DNA of 28,653 nucleotides from Physocladia obscura. Lineage: Eukaryota > Chytridiomycota > Chytridiomycetes > Chytridiales > Chytriomycetaceae. Below the pieces are notes generated by a model, which worked only from the letters and a program-made list of their open reading frames with translations, did no database searches and was not told where the DNA came from. Both the position numbers and the translations under genes were made by a program. Positions 1 through 9,904 of the stretch are shown piece by piece; position 1 is the first letter of the stretch, and the number at the start of each line of letters is the position of its first letter. The stretch spans positions 1 to 28,653 of the forward strand of contig JADGJH010000133.1 of assembly GCA_027596945.1 (NCBI GenBank), read 5' to 3'.

Positions 1-141
1 TTTTTTCATTTTTTTTTTTGTATTTTTCCTTGAATTTTTTTTTTTTACAATACTCAACCTTTTAACTGACGAAATATACTGAATTACCGTATATATATTT
101 TATTTATCAATAACATAGATCTCAAGTTCGTTTTTTCGTAG

Positions 142-388
142 TTCCAGATATGCTCAAGAACGCACCAATGTTCAGAAAGATTGGACCCGGCGCGACAAAA
201 GGAAGAGGTATTGGTCTTGGAAGAGGAAAGGCAACTGTCGCACGCGCACAGGCTGCAAGAGGAAGAGGTATGTGTTGTAGTACTTTTTTTTTTGTGAGTT
301 TAATAGATTTTATTCTTAATTGCTAAAAACTACAGGAGGACGTGGGGGGAATATTCAAATGGCCGCGGGACGTGGAGGCAGGCTTTAA
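142..388 (+). CDS. SMD3: Sm-D3 snRNP core protein, C-terminal part
   Basis: This is the 3' end of the gene for Sm-D3, a member of the heptameric Sm ring on spliceosomal U snRNAs. An exon opens after the acceptor TTTTTTCGTAG (AG at 140-141) and reads [13 protein letters not shown], the segment that ends the second Sm motif of SmD3. A Gly/Arg tail follows, interrupted by an intron at 268-335 (GTATGT...CTACAG) that splits a glycine codon. The last exon, 336-388, ends in RGGRL and TAA. The RG-rich tail matches the family, where such arginines are methylated and bind SMN-type factors. The Sm1 motif and the start codon lie left of the window. Bases 1-141 are very AT-rich and are probably the upstream intron. 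The identification is firm from PDMLKNAPM plus the RG tail; the missing 5' part cannot be judged. Confidence 0.88.
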
Positions 389-625
389 AATCGATGAAAT
401 GCGATTATATGAAATATTATATATTGTTTTTTGTCACTATGACATTTCCCCCTTATTTTCCACTGATTTGAGTTAGTTAACATTGGCAGTACTTCATGAC
501 GGTGCAAAGAAAAAGCTGTGCGAAAAGAAAAAAAAAGAAAGAAATTCTGTCAACACGCTATTGAAGGAGGTGAAGCCAGAATTTCGTGGAAGAGTTTCGA
601 ACATGGATTTCTAAGCCAATGGGGC

Positions 626-632
626 TATAAAA
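626..632 (+). promoter_or_regulatory. TATA box of the polyubiquitin gene
   Basis: TATAAAA lies about 45 nt upstream of the donor site of the 5' exon of the polyubiquitin gene. Initiation 25-35 nt downstream would give a very short first exon ending at 678. The ATG that overlaps the box (632-634, directly followed by TGA) would then lie outside the transcript. The placement is inferred from the motif and geometry. Confidence 0.5.
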
Positions 633-677
633 TGTGATCGATTTGCAATTTCAAGTCTTAAAAAAAATCATCAGAAA

Positions 678-2009
<1,332 letters not shown>

Positions 2010-2660
2010 ATGTCCCTTTGTCTTGCTTTGACTCCTTTTTTTTCTCTTAAAATTTTGAGGTCTCGTTTTGTGATGTGTGATTGTAATAACAGAAATAAAA
2101 GATCTCGATGAATAGTGTGAATTCTTGTTCCCTTTTTTTGATGAAAAATAGTATTGGATCTTATTACAGCCTATGACTCACACTTTGTCTTCCAATTGGC
2201 ACTTGTCTCAACAGAACTCCTTGTCTACCAATGAACAAAAAAAAGAAAAATTCTTGAAACTGGGATAATATCGAAAGGAGCGAACGAAAACGGTGTTGAC
2301 TTGAATCTCTTTGATTTCATACCCTCAATACACGGCCACAAATAAGTTTGCGTACTGCTGGTGAGTGTTTCCTGTTGCAAGGCATTGATCAAATGAAGGA
2401 TAATCTCGTGAATCTAACTATGGATCACAATAGTGCTACCACAATTCAGTTTGTTGGATCGAAATAACGCAGTGGGGAAAAATTAAATGACACCATCTAA
2501 AAAAAAAAATTTTGAAAAAGAAATGAAAATTTTTACAAAATTTGTTTCTTATTTCGAATGCGTTTCGAAAAAAAATTTAAATCTTATTTCGAATGCATTT
2601 CGAATTTAAAATTCATACAAAAAAAGTAGATTCTTGAATTAACAATCTTCATAAAAAATT
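2010..2660. other. Intergenic: polyubiquitin 3' end and promoter of the next gene
   Basis: No convincing gene is seen. The polyubiquitin 3' UTR has an AATAAAAG poly(A)-type signal near 2093. The right part turns strongly AT-rich and carries the two TTCGAA dyads described separately, about 60-110 nt before the ATG at 2661. Confidence 0.6.
2548..2604. repeat. Two 22-bp direct repeats of a TTCGAA dyad in a promoter
   Basis: CTTATTTCGAATGCGTTTCGAA at 2548-2569 recurs at 2583-2604 with a single change (G to A at the 15th base). Start-to-start spacing is 35 bp. Each copy is itself a near-perfect inverted repeat, with TTCGAA at one end and TTTCGAA at the other. They sit 57-113 nt upstream of the start codon at 2661, a good place for a dimeric activator or repressor site. 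The function is inference. Confidence 0.6.
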
Positions 2661-3563
2661 ATGCAGATTGCTCTTCTCTACGCCGGCATCCTCGCTTTCT
2701 CCACTGCTTTGGCTGCGACTCCAACAACGTACTACAGTGGAAACCTGACTGCTCAAGTATATCCGCGCCAAGATGGATGGTCCAAAGAGATTGCCATCAA
2801 AGTATACACATTCCTTAACGGTCTGACTGGAACGGTCGCAAATGGCCTTGACGCAGCCCCAATCTATTTATTCCGCGCAGACTCATCTGTCAGCAGCACA
2901 CCTCTCCAACCAAATTTGATTGATGTCGTGCCAGGCGACAGCGGATATTCGGATCTGTGGAACATCACAATTGTCACAATCAAAGGCAGCAACAGCACCT
3001 CAGTGGCAAACATTGACGATTTAAATACTCTTGTGAGTTCAGGAACGGCAACACTCTCTTATCCCGGAATTCTTGTCAACTGCCCGGTTGTCCACCCAAA
3101 CTCTACGCTTGAAGTTGCTTCCGATGGAAAAACTGTTGTCGGATACTACAAGAACTTGCTGGTCAAATACTTTGACTTTGGCATGAACGGCGCAAATAAT
3201 GGAAATAACTATTTGGAACCTGTCTGGGTTATTACAAACACGACTGGAGCACAGTCGGGGAATCACGTTTTTCCGGGCGTCAATACCGATCCAGGTTACA
3301 CTGCTTTCTGGTATGTTGATTTTGTGTCTGCTCCTGCTGGTTACGTAGCGAACACTTGGAAGTCGTCGAGTGACTTTGGTTCTGCTAAGGAATCTGTCAG
3401 TAGTCCATTGGTTATCGTGAATTGTCCTGTGGTTTTTGTGGCAAACGCGACATCTGAGAATGGAACAACTACTACGACTTCTTCGCGAAGCAGTGCGACC
3501 ACCACAACTAGTTCAATTGTTTGGGCGTTTCTTGGTCTCACTGCAGTCTCTTTTCTAGTTTAA
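2661..3563 (+). CDS. Secreted GPI-type protein with two related beta-rich domains
   Basis: This is an intronless ORF of 300 residues. Residues 1-18 are a clear signal peptide (MQIALLYAGILAFSTALA). Residues 20-150 and 150-262 look like diverged copies of one domain: PGDSGYSDLWNITIV in the first aligns with DPGYTAFWYVDFV in the second, and both end in a strand containing VNCPVV. Several N-x-S/T sites are present. A Ser/Thr-rich linker (about 265-284) leads to a C-terminal hydrophobic stretch (285-300), as in GPI-anchored cell-surface proteins. From memory, the motif order (YLF, VVPGDxGYSxLW, PGIxVNCPVV) resembles an uncharacterised domain found mainly in secreted proteins of prokaryotes; this was not verified. 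No catalytic residues are recognised. An AATAAAA-type signal follows the stop. Expression and surface location are inferred. Confidence 0.75.
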   Translation: MQIALLYAGILAFSTALAATPTTYYSGNLTAQVYPRQDGWSKEIAIKVYTFLNGLTGTVANGLDAAPIYLFRADSSVSSTPLQPNLIDVVPGDSGYSDLWNITIVTIKGSNSTSVANIDDLNTLVSSGTATLSYPGILVNCPVVHPNSTLEVASDGKTVVGYYKNLLVKYFDFGMNGANNGNNYLEPVWVITNTTGAQSGNHVFPGVNTDPGYTAFWYVDFVSAPAGYVANTWKSSSDFGSAKESVSSPLVIVNCPVVFVANATSENGTTTTTSSRSSATTTTSSIVWAFLGLTAVSFLV

Positions 3564-5865
3564 CGTTGTGATTTAAAATAAAAATTGCATTGATTTCTTT
3601 TCTCTTGAACTTTGCTTCATTCTTTTTAATTCCTATAAAAAAAAAGTTGTTCCGGAAGTTGCACAAATTTACTTTAAATATTCTAAATATTGTATGTAAA
3701 TAAAGTTTATTTCAAAAAAAATATTTTTACATAATTTTATTTATAACTAACTAGTTTGCATATAACAAAATTTAAAAAACACTGGAATCTCCTGGCATAT
3801 CGCAAACTAGCTTGTCAGTTAGCAATCACCTATAATTCTCTCAGAAACTCAAAATAATTTTTCCTTTCATTTTTTAATTTCATTTCTCTTGTACATTTGC
3901 TTTCAAAAACATATCCCTGTATTTTCAAAAAAAAATCAATCAAAAAGTTTCTTCTCATCACACCATAAAATTTGTTGACTTATTGTTTAGCACCCATTAT
4001 TTCAGTATAAAAGGATTGAAAATATTTCAACATGTATTCACAAAAAAAAAAAAAGAATCAAACAATCAAATTTTGCAGTGACAAGCAAGCAATGAACAAG
4101 TTCAGTGGTTGGTGAGAGGTTTGGATTTTCAAAGAAAAAAGAAAACAAAAGCTTTGCCACAGCCCAAAACTTCCTAGCCAATTCCAGCAGTACTCTTTGA
4201 GTCTGAACACAAATATGGGCATCCCTCATTGACTGCAACGCATGGAAACTTGTACATATTGCCATTCTCCAAATATTTAAAGAATATGAGGATGGATCAA
4301 AATAGCATCTCAGGTCAAGCATTTTGTCCCTCAACTGGAAATTTTTAAATCTTTAACACTCACATCAAATATACAAAAAGATTTACAACTTCAGAGAAGG
4401 CAAACAAAAAAAGTCATTGTGACTTATTTCCTTTCCTTAATTTTGTTTCTTTCTCCCAATCTTCCCAAAATTTAATTCAACAAATGTAGATGTCTCTGTG
4501 TTGACTAGGCTCAACTCTCTTGCAACTCAAACAGCTCCTACACTACATATGCACCATCTGACACCTTTCCACATCAAATCCAAACAACTAACTATCCAAT
4601 ATAAAAATATCAGAATTTTACCAATAGCACACAAGAAATATGAAAATTTCGGAAAATTGCTTGCTGCAAGTTTTTATTGTCATTATCTTCAAAATAATTT
4701 TGCCCACACCATTTTCATTTTCATTATCATTCCCCAAATCCTCCCACATTCCCCACCACTCATACATTCACTGTTATCATAATCTAAGCCAATACCACCA
4801 GAAACTGCATCTTCAATGTTGTTATGCCCAGAGTGCCTCAAAGCAATGTGGTACTAGCACAACAAATTTCAGCTGTTAAACCCTGCCCCTCCAGATTCTA
4901 TTTGAATTGCCCCATGCTTGTACCTCACGTAAACTATTCTTATTTTAATTTAATTTTCTGATTCAAATTTGTAAGACAAAGTTGGAACTTAAATTTCCTC
5001 CATTTCCATCAAACAATTTCTTGATCATATACATGTCAAATAAATAATCTTTTTCCAAATACATAAATATAAGTTTAAACTATTTAGTTTTACATCTCAT
5101 ATTGGGCATTCAGTTTGTATATCTAAATATAATTTCATTATATTTAACATCAGCTGGATAATCTAGATCTCTGGTTGGCTTTGAACTTGTTTGAAATGCT
5201 GTGAAAATCTTCTTTAACATTGGAGTTATCTTGAAATAGTCATCCAAACTGTTTGCATTATTATCCATTTTGATTTTATGCCAGCGTTTATAATTTGTGA
5301 TCAAAAAGTCATTATACATGTATACTTCCAAAACCCTACCATTCATCCAAAAGTGCAATCCATGTGTGCATCCCTCAACAAGACTATTCGAGTGTAAAAG
5401 TCAAATAGATTGATTGTGTATTGCAAATCAATATCTACAGGTTTATTATTAAAAAAAAAAAGCTAGACTATACAATGGTATTTGGGCAATTGGTAAAAAA
5501 AACAGGTGGGCAAGTTTTTGGTTACAAAGATAAAGGAAAACAAATCACCATGCAACACCCAATCTCAAACCCCTAACTTGACTGAAAAACATCTTTCTAT
5601 CATTTCCTCCAGTTATTACTACCAATAATCCCTAAGTCTGCACAGAAAAAACAAAATAAAGAATCACTGATAAAAATGAAAAGGTATTCATTTCAATGTT
5701 TGTATTGTGATAAAAGTTTATTCAGCCAATAGATTGGAGACAAGCTATAATGTATGAAGATTCAGGGCATGACATAAGCTCCTGAATGTACTGAATAAAC
5801 ACTAATTTATTTTTGATACTGATAAAAAACAATTCCAACACCAAAAAAAAAAAAAAAAAAAAATT
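3564..5865. other. Gene-poor, AT-rich, CpG-depleted interval
   Basis: No intact gene is supported. By hand count only about five CpG dinucleotides occur between 4441 and 6240, while TpG and CpA are common. Short frames on the minus strand (4334-4038 and 5358-5110) look somewhat protein-like but have no recognised domain. They may be pieces of the same decayed DNA as the pseudogene to the right. A TATAAAA at 4006-4012 and A-runs (4041-4054, 5843-5863) are present, with no linked gene. The interval is best read as old, mutated, non-coding or transposon-derived sequence. Confidence 0.5.
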
Positions 5866-6940
5866 TCAGGCTTTGCCACTTTTCTTACTGCCCTTCTGCT
5901 TTCATAGCTCTTTTTCTATTGCATCAATTGATCAGCCACTTTTCAACACATTCACTGCTTTCATTCCATCCTCCAGTGCATGTTCCTCACTTTGTCCTTT
6001 ATCAATCCCTTCTTTCCTTCATGTTACAATCTCTTCAGCAATTGGAATCTCTCACTGTAATATTGTAGCACACTTGGCCTCCATTTGGTTCCAAAAGAAT
6101 CGCTCATCTGATCAACTGATGGTTTTAGTGTGATTCCAACTTTGAACTCAAGCCAAAGCTTCTTCAAATCATATGCATTTGACTGAGTCAAGAACTTTCC
6201 AGCTAGAATAAATTTTTCAAGTTTTAGTTTACCATTTTGGCCTTACTCTGGTTCTCCCACAATTTTTTGGCTTTGTTTGGGTCTTTTTTGTCTGCAGTTG
6301 CCACACCATTCTATTCCAGGAACTTTCAGTCATCATCGGCACTAATTCCACTATCTCTTCCATTCTTAATAATCTGCCAGTATGTGTCGGAGATTGAATA
6401 CTTTTGTTGTTCCGGATTTCAGGGAACAAGATGGAATCAATTTAGCATCTGACTCATTTTATTTGCCAAAATAGATTGATTCAATTGTATTCTTGAAAAC
6501 CCAGTATCAAAAAATACGGCTTCCAATTTTTGTCACAACTGAGTTTGTCACAGTACTTCAGATATCAAGGCCTTCATTTCATTTGCTAGTCCTAGTCCTG
6601 GTAAAACAATTTTTTAATGAGCAGTTTGTACTAGGATTTTGGCTACTGCCGTGACCACGAAAAACTGCAATATCTACCCAGAAAACTTGTGAGCAAGAAG
6701 AACGTTGGATTTGAAACAATAAAAACCCACACCTGCTAATTTTCTGCTACATGTTTCTTCTCAATTCCACACAGCTATCCCAATGCTTGGAGATAAAGAC
6801 CGTCAGAAGGCACCAGAATTTCATGACAGTTCCAATACTGAACAACTGGATCATGACTGCCAAACACTTCAAGGCTGGTATAAGAAGTTTTAGAGCTTCA
6901 CCAGAATTAGCTAAATGTTGCGATCTCCATTTTTAATTGT
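5866..6940 (-). pseudogene. Decayed gene with a GCR1_C-like domain, possible Crypton remnant
   Basis: Protein-like sequence can be followed on the minus strand across frameshifts and stops. At 6197-6024 one frame reads LKKLWLEFKVGITLKPSVDQ and then MSDSFGTKWRPSVLQYYSER. This fits the GCR1_C pattern (W-x-E, PS, GTKWR, YS-x-R). Downstream another frame gives EEHALEDGMKAVNVLKSG and SIDAIEKEL. Upstream, near 6780-6670, GIAVWN and CSRKLAGVGFYCFKSNVLL may correspond to the end of a tyrosine recombinase, which in fungal Cryptons precedes GCR1_C. The frame is broken by at least two shifts and many stops, mostly TGA. Family knowledge: GCR1_C occurs in Cryptons and in Gcr1/Msn1-type regulators. The catalytic R...HxxR motifs of a recombinase were not found, so the Crypton label is tentative. 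The decay itself is clear. Confidence 0.5.
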
Positions 6941-7311
6941 ATAAGGTAACGATTTTTAGCATAATTTTTTTTCTTCCTTATAGATATACATTTCTCAAAA
7001 TCCTCCATCACAAAAATTTTAAACAGATTCCTCCTTCTTTTTGGTTCTCCCTCACCTCTTTTTGACTTTCCAACAATCTGATCTCTGGGCTTCAGATATG
7101 TGGCATCCAGGTTCTTTTTTGCGCATTTTTGACCTTTTTTCAAAAAAATTTCAAAGACAAAGTCGACCATATTGTTTGCAGTGGTAGATCGTGGGTTTTG
7201 GGCTGCCAAATCACTATTTGCAATATGGTGGTTAATATTCGTTGATTTTGTTGCCTTTGCGATCCAGAATGCCTCTGGGGTTGTTGGGATCATTGGAGTC
7301 GTTGATCTCAT
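6907..7311 (-). pseudogene. Lys-rich open frame upstream of the decayed gene
   Basis: A 134-codon frame with a genuine ATG on the minus strand. It ends in TAA but continues in the same frame as recognisable protein-like sequence (SLEVFGSHDPVVQYWN) into the decayed gene to its left. Basic patches (KSKRGEGEPKRRR) could be a nuclear-localisation or DNA-binding segment. It is probably the 5' part of the same broken gene, but no domain is recognised, and a chance frame in low-complexity DNA is also possible. Confidence 0.25.
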
Positions 7312-7532
7312 GTATGTTGGGTGAATTTAAGAGAGAAAACAGGAAGTGATTTTTTAATTACAGTGTGGTTATTTATAAAGTTGGCACTTCGTTTTTTTGT
7401 GAGTTGGGTGTGGAAAAATTCTTCATTCTTGAGTTAAATAGTTGGAAATTCTTTTTTTGGATGAGGAAGAAAATTGTCTGTGATCAGCCCTGACAAAGCA
7501 GTAAACCCTTAAAGTCGCAACCCTCGCAACGG

Positions 7533-7540
7533 AACCCTAA
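7533..7540 (+). promoter_or_regulatory. AACCCTAA telomere-like octamer upstream of the telobox gene
   Basis: AACCCTAA lies 29 nt before the ATG at 7569. It matches ARCCCTAA, the known promoter site of the fungal telobox factor Tbf1, and contains the vertebrate/fungal telomere unit CCCTAA. A near-variant, AACCCTTAA, lies at 7504-7512. Because the gene downstream encodes a telobox-like Myb protein, self-regulation is conceivable. A single octamer can also occur by chance. Confidence 0.35.
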
Positions 7541-7568
7541 ACGCAACGCGATTGAAGCGGTTTGGCAA

Positions 7569-9804
7569 ATGGAAGAAACAGCTGTAAGTGGCATAGAGGG
7601 TGGTTAGATGGATGTGTGAATTGCGAGAAACTAACTAGTGCCTCTCTGTTAATCACCACAACACATTCTCAGTTACAGATGCAAAATACAAGCAGTTTAA
7701 TGCCACACTTTGCCGGATCAGGGATAGGAAGCAAGCGTGCGCACGAGACAGACAACTCGACGCAGGAGTCGCTATTGGCAATGATGGATGCGGTTAGTGG
7801 CGACGGAAGCGGCGGTGGAGGCACAGGGGCGGCCGCTGGTGACCCCGCTGGATCGGTGGCAAAACGGCCGCGCGCAATCTCAAACAACATCCACGTGCGT
7901 TTGCAGCTTTCCGACGCCGGCGATCTGCGTGAGTCGCTTTGAATTTCTTTTACCCAATCAAATCAATCTGCCGAATTCATCGACAAACATGAAACACAAA
8001 ATAAACTCCTATCTTCTCAAATGCAGCGTCAACGCCCTCAGCATTGGCAACAAACACCCCCGCCTCTGCCTCTGTTGACCTCGCGTCTTCTGCAAACTTT
8101 TCCCGTGAACTTCACGCGTCACTCATCTCCCAGTCTTACCAGAACCATCAATTACAACACCAACACCAACACCAACACCAACAACAGCAACACCAGCAAC
8201 AGCAACAACAAGAACAGCACCCTCTTCTTGGAAAACATTTGCTGGCTGCCGTTTCGTTTGCAAGCAGTCTAAAGAGTAATGCCAACCACCGAAGAAGTGC
8301 CAGTTTCGGGTCAACTTCCCAACAACAGCAGCAACAACAACTACAACAACAGCAACAGCAACAGCAACAGCAACAACAGCAACAGCAACAGCAACAACAA
8401 CAACAACAGCAACAGCAACAACAACAATTTGATTCCCAGCAGCAACATCAGCAACATCAGCAATATCAGCTAGAACAGCAGCAACAACAGCAACAGCAAA
8501 CCCATGCTAGTTTTTCGCAAATGAATGCTATGTATTTACAGCCGATTCCAATCCAGCCGTCCAATTTTTCCACTGCTTCTACTCAGTTTTTCAATTCTCA
8601 ACCTGGAAATATTGGTGGAATTCAGAAACTTTTAGACAGTCCTCATGATACACCACACCAAGGGGCCAGTCTGTATGGTGGCCACCATTTTGAACACCCC
8701 CAAAGTCAGTCTCAAGTACCTTTGGCCGGAACATTATTTCATCGAGAGTCGGGCAGTTCGCTTTCTGCGAATAACCCACAGGATGTATTACTTCGGGAAT
8801 ATAACGGAAATATTGCAGAGTATCCGCAGCATCAACAACAGCAACAGCATCATCAATCATACCAGCTTCCATCTCAATCTGAATATGTTCCTATGCAAAG
8901 TTTTATTTCCAACCAACACCATCAACTTTCTCAATCCCATGATCCAAATAATAATGTCCAAAACCCGCACCATCACACGCAACATCATCCTCTCGAAAAT
9001 GCCCAGCATCACTCGGATCAGTTGCATCAATACCATGACCACTACCAGTCGCAACAACAGCAGCGACAGAATCAGCACCCGCAAATTCCACATGGCCCAT
9101 ATGACGCACAAATGCCTCACGGTTATCCGCAAAATCAACAGCAATATATTTCTCAAACTCAACATTCAACAGACATTCTGTCCACAGCATCAGCCGTTCC
9201 TGGAATTGTAAACGGTCCCACTAATTTGATCCTAACCGGTAGAGGGCCCAATGAAACGCCACAACCAGAAATAGCAATACCAGTTGCGGCGAAAAAACGT
9301 AATAAAAAACAGCAACAACCTGGCGGTGCCAAACTATCTTCTAAATCCCAAAAATCAAATGCCGCCGCTAATGAAAAGTCGACTACTTCCGGAACTCGCC
9401 CGCGCAACAAATGGACACTGCCCGAACTTGCCGCGTTAGAAGCTGGTATGTTGCGATACGGAACAAACTGGGCCGGTCTGCTTGCAGACCCCGATTTTTC
9501 ACCTGCATTGAGCTCGCGCACCCAGATGCAGTGTAAAGACAAGGCGGCGGTTGAGAAGGAGAAGCGGATGAAGGAGGCTCGTCGGACTGGTCGAATGTTG
9601 AGTGTAGAGGAATTAGGGGTTTGGCGGTATGCGTGTGATCGGAAGAGAAATAATGTTGGAATGGTTTTGGTTACTGGTATTGCTGCGGGAGGTGGTAGTG
9701 GGAGAGGTGTTCCTGTTCAGCAACTTCAAGTCTTGGAGCAGCGGCCGCAAGAGCAACAACAGCTACAGCAGCAGCATTCAATGAGTGCCGAGAATTTAGC
9801 TTGA
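7569..9804 (+). CDS. PolyQ protein with a C-terminal telobox-type Myb domain
   Basis: Three exons give 682 residues: 7569-7583 (MEETA), 7673-7928 and 8027-9804. Intron 1 (GTAAGT, branch CTAAC, acceptor TCTCAG) is in phase 0, and a second acceptor at 7678 would start at the next ATG. Intron 2 is 7929-8026. A basic KRPR segment suggests nuclear entry. The middle is dominated by Gln/His, including a nearly pure Gln run of 36 codons. Near residues 550-615 lies a Myb/SANT fold: NKWTLPELAALEAGMLRYG, then NWAGLLADPDF, then RTQMQCKDKAAVEKEKR. The last piece parallels the VDLKDKWRN helix of telobox proteins (TRF, Taz1, Tbf1, Tay1), although the usual Trp is replaced. A dsTTAGGG-binding or transcription-factor role is inferred. 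There is no TRFH domain that I can see. It is tandem with the NECAP gene, 100 nt downstream. Confidence 0.75.
8320..8427 (+). repeat. CAA/CAG tract encoding polyglutamine
   Basis: Thirty-six in-frame Gln codons, mixed CAA and CAG and interrupted by one Leu (CTA), start after TCC. Shorter CAA/CAG and CAACAC (Gln-His) tracts flank it at 8155-8210 and 8475-8500. Mixed codons suggest selection for Gln rather than a fresh pure repeat, but length polymorphism between strains is likely. Confidence 0.9.
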
Positions 9805-9904
9805 CGCCGAATTCGGCTATGACAGTGTGATAGTTGTACATTTCTTATCAAACTCCTGTGAAATAAAAAGCGTATGGGGTTGTGTTGAAATTGAACCAAA
9901 AAAA

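Noticed and set aside
540..605. Heat-shock elements upstream of polyubiquitin
   Set aside because: TTC and GAA triplets are present (TTCGTGGAAGAGTTTC) but the 3- and 4-nt spacings do not fit contiguous nGAAn units.
4498..4879. Overlapping plus-strand frames of 94 and 79 residues
   Set aside because: Composition (His, Ile, Ser, Phe) follows C/T-rich intergenic DNA; no domain, and no ATG at the first frame start (GTG at 4498).
8591..9542. Several frames on both strands overlapping the telobox gene
   Set aside because: Shadows of the Gln/His-rich exon; the sense frame is open for the whole exon and contains the Myb domain.
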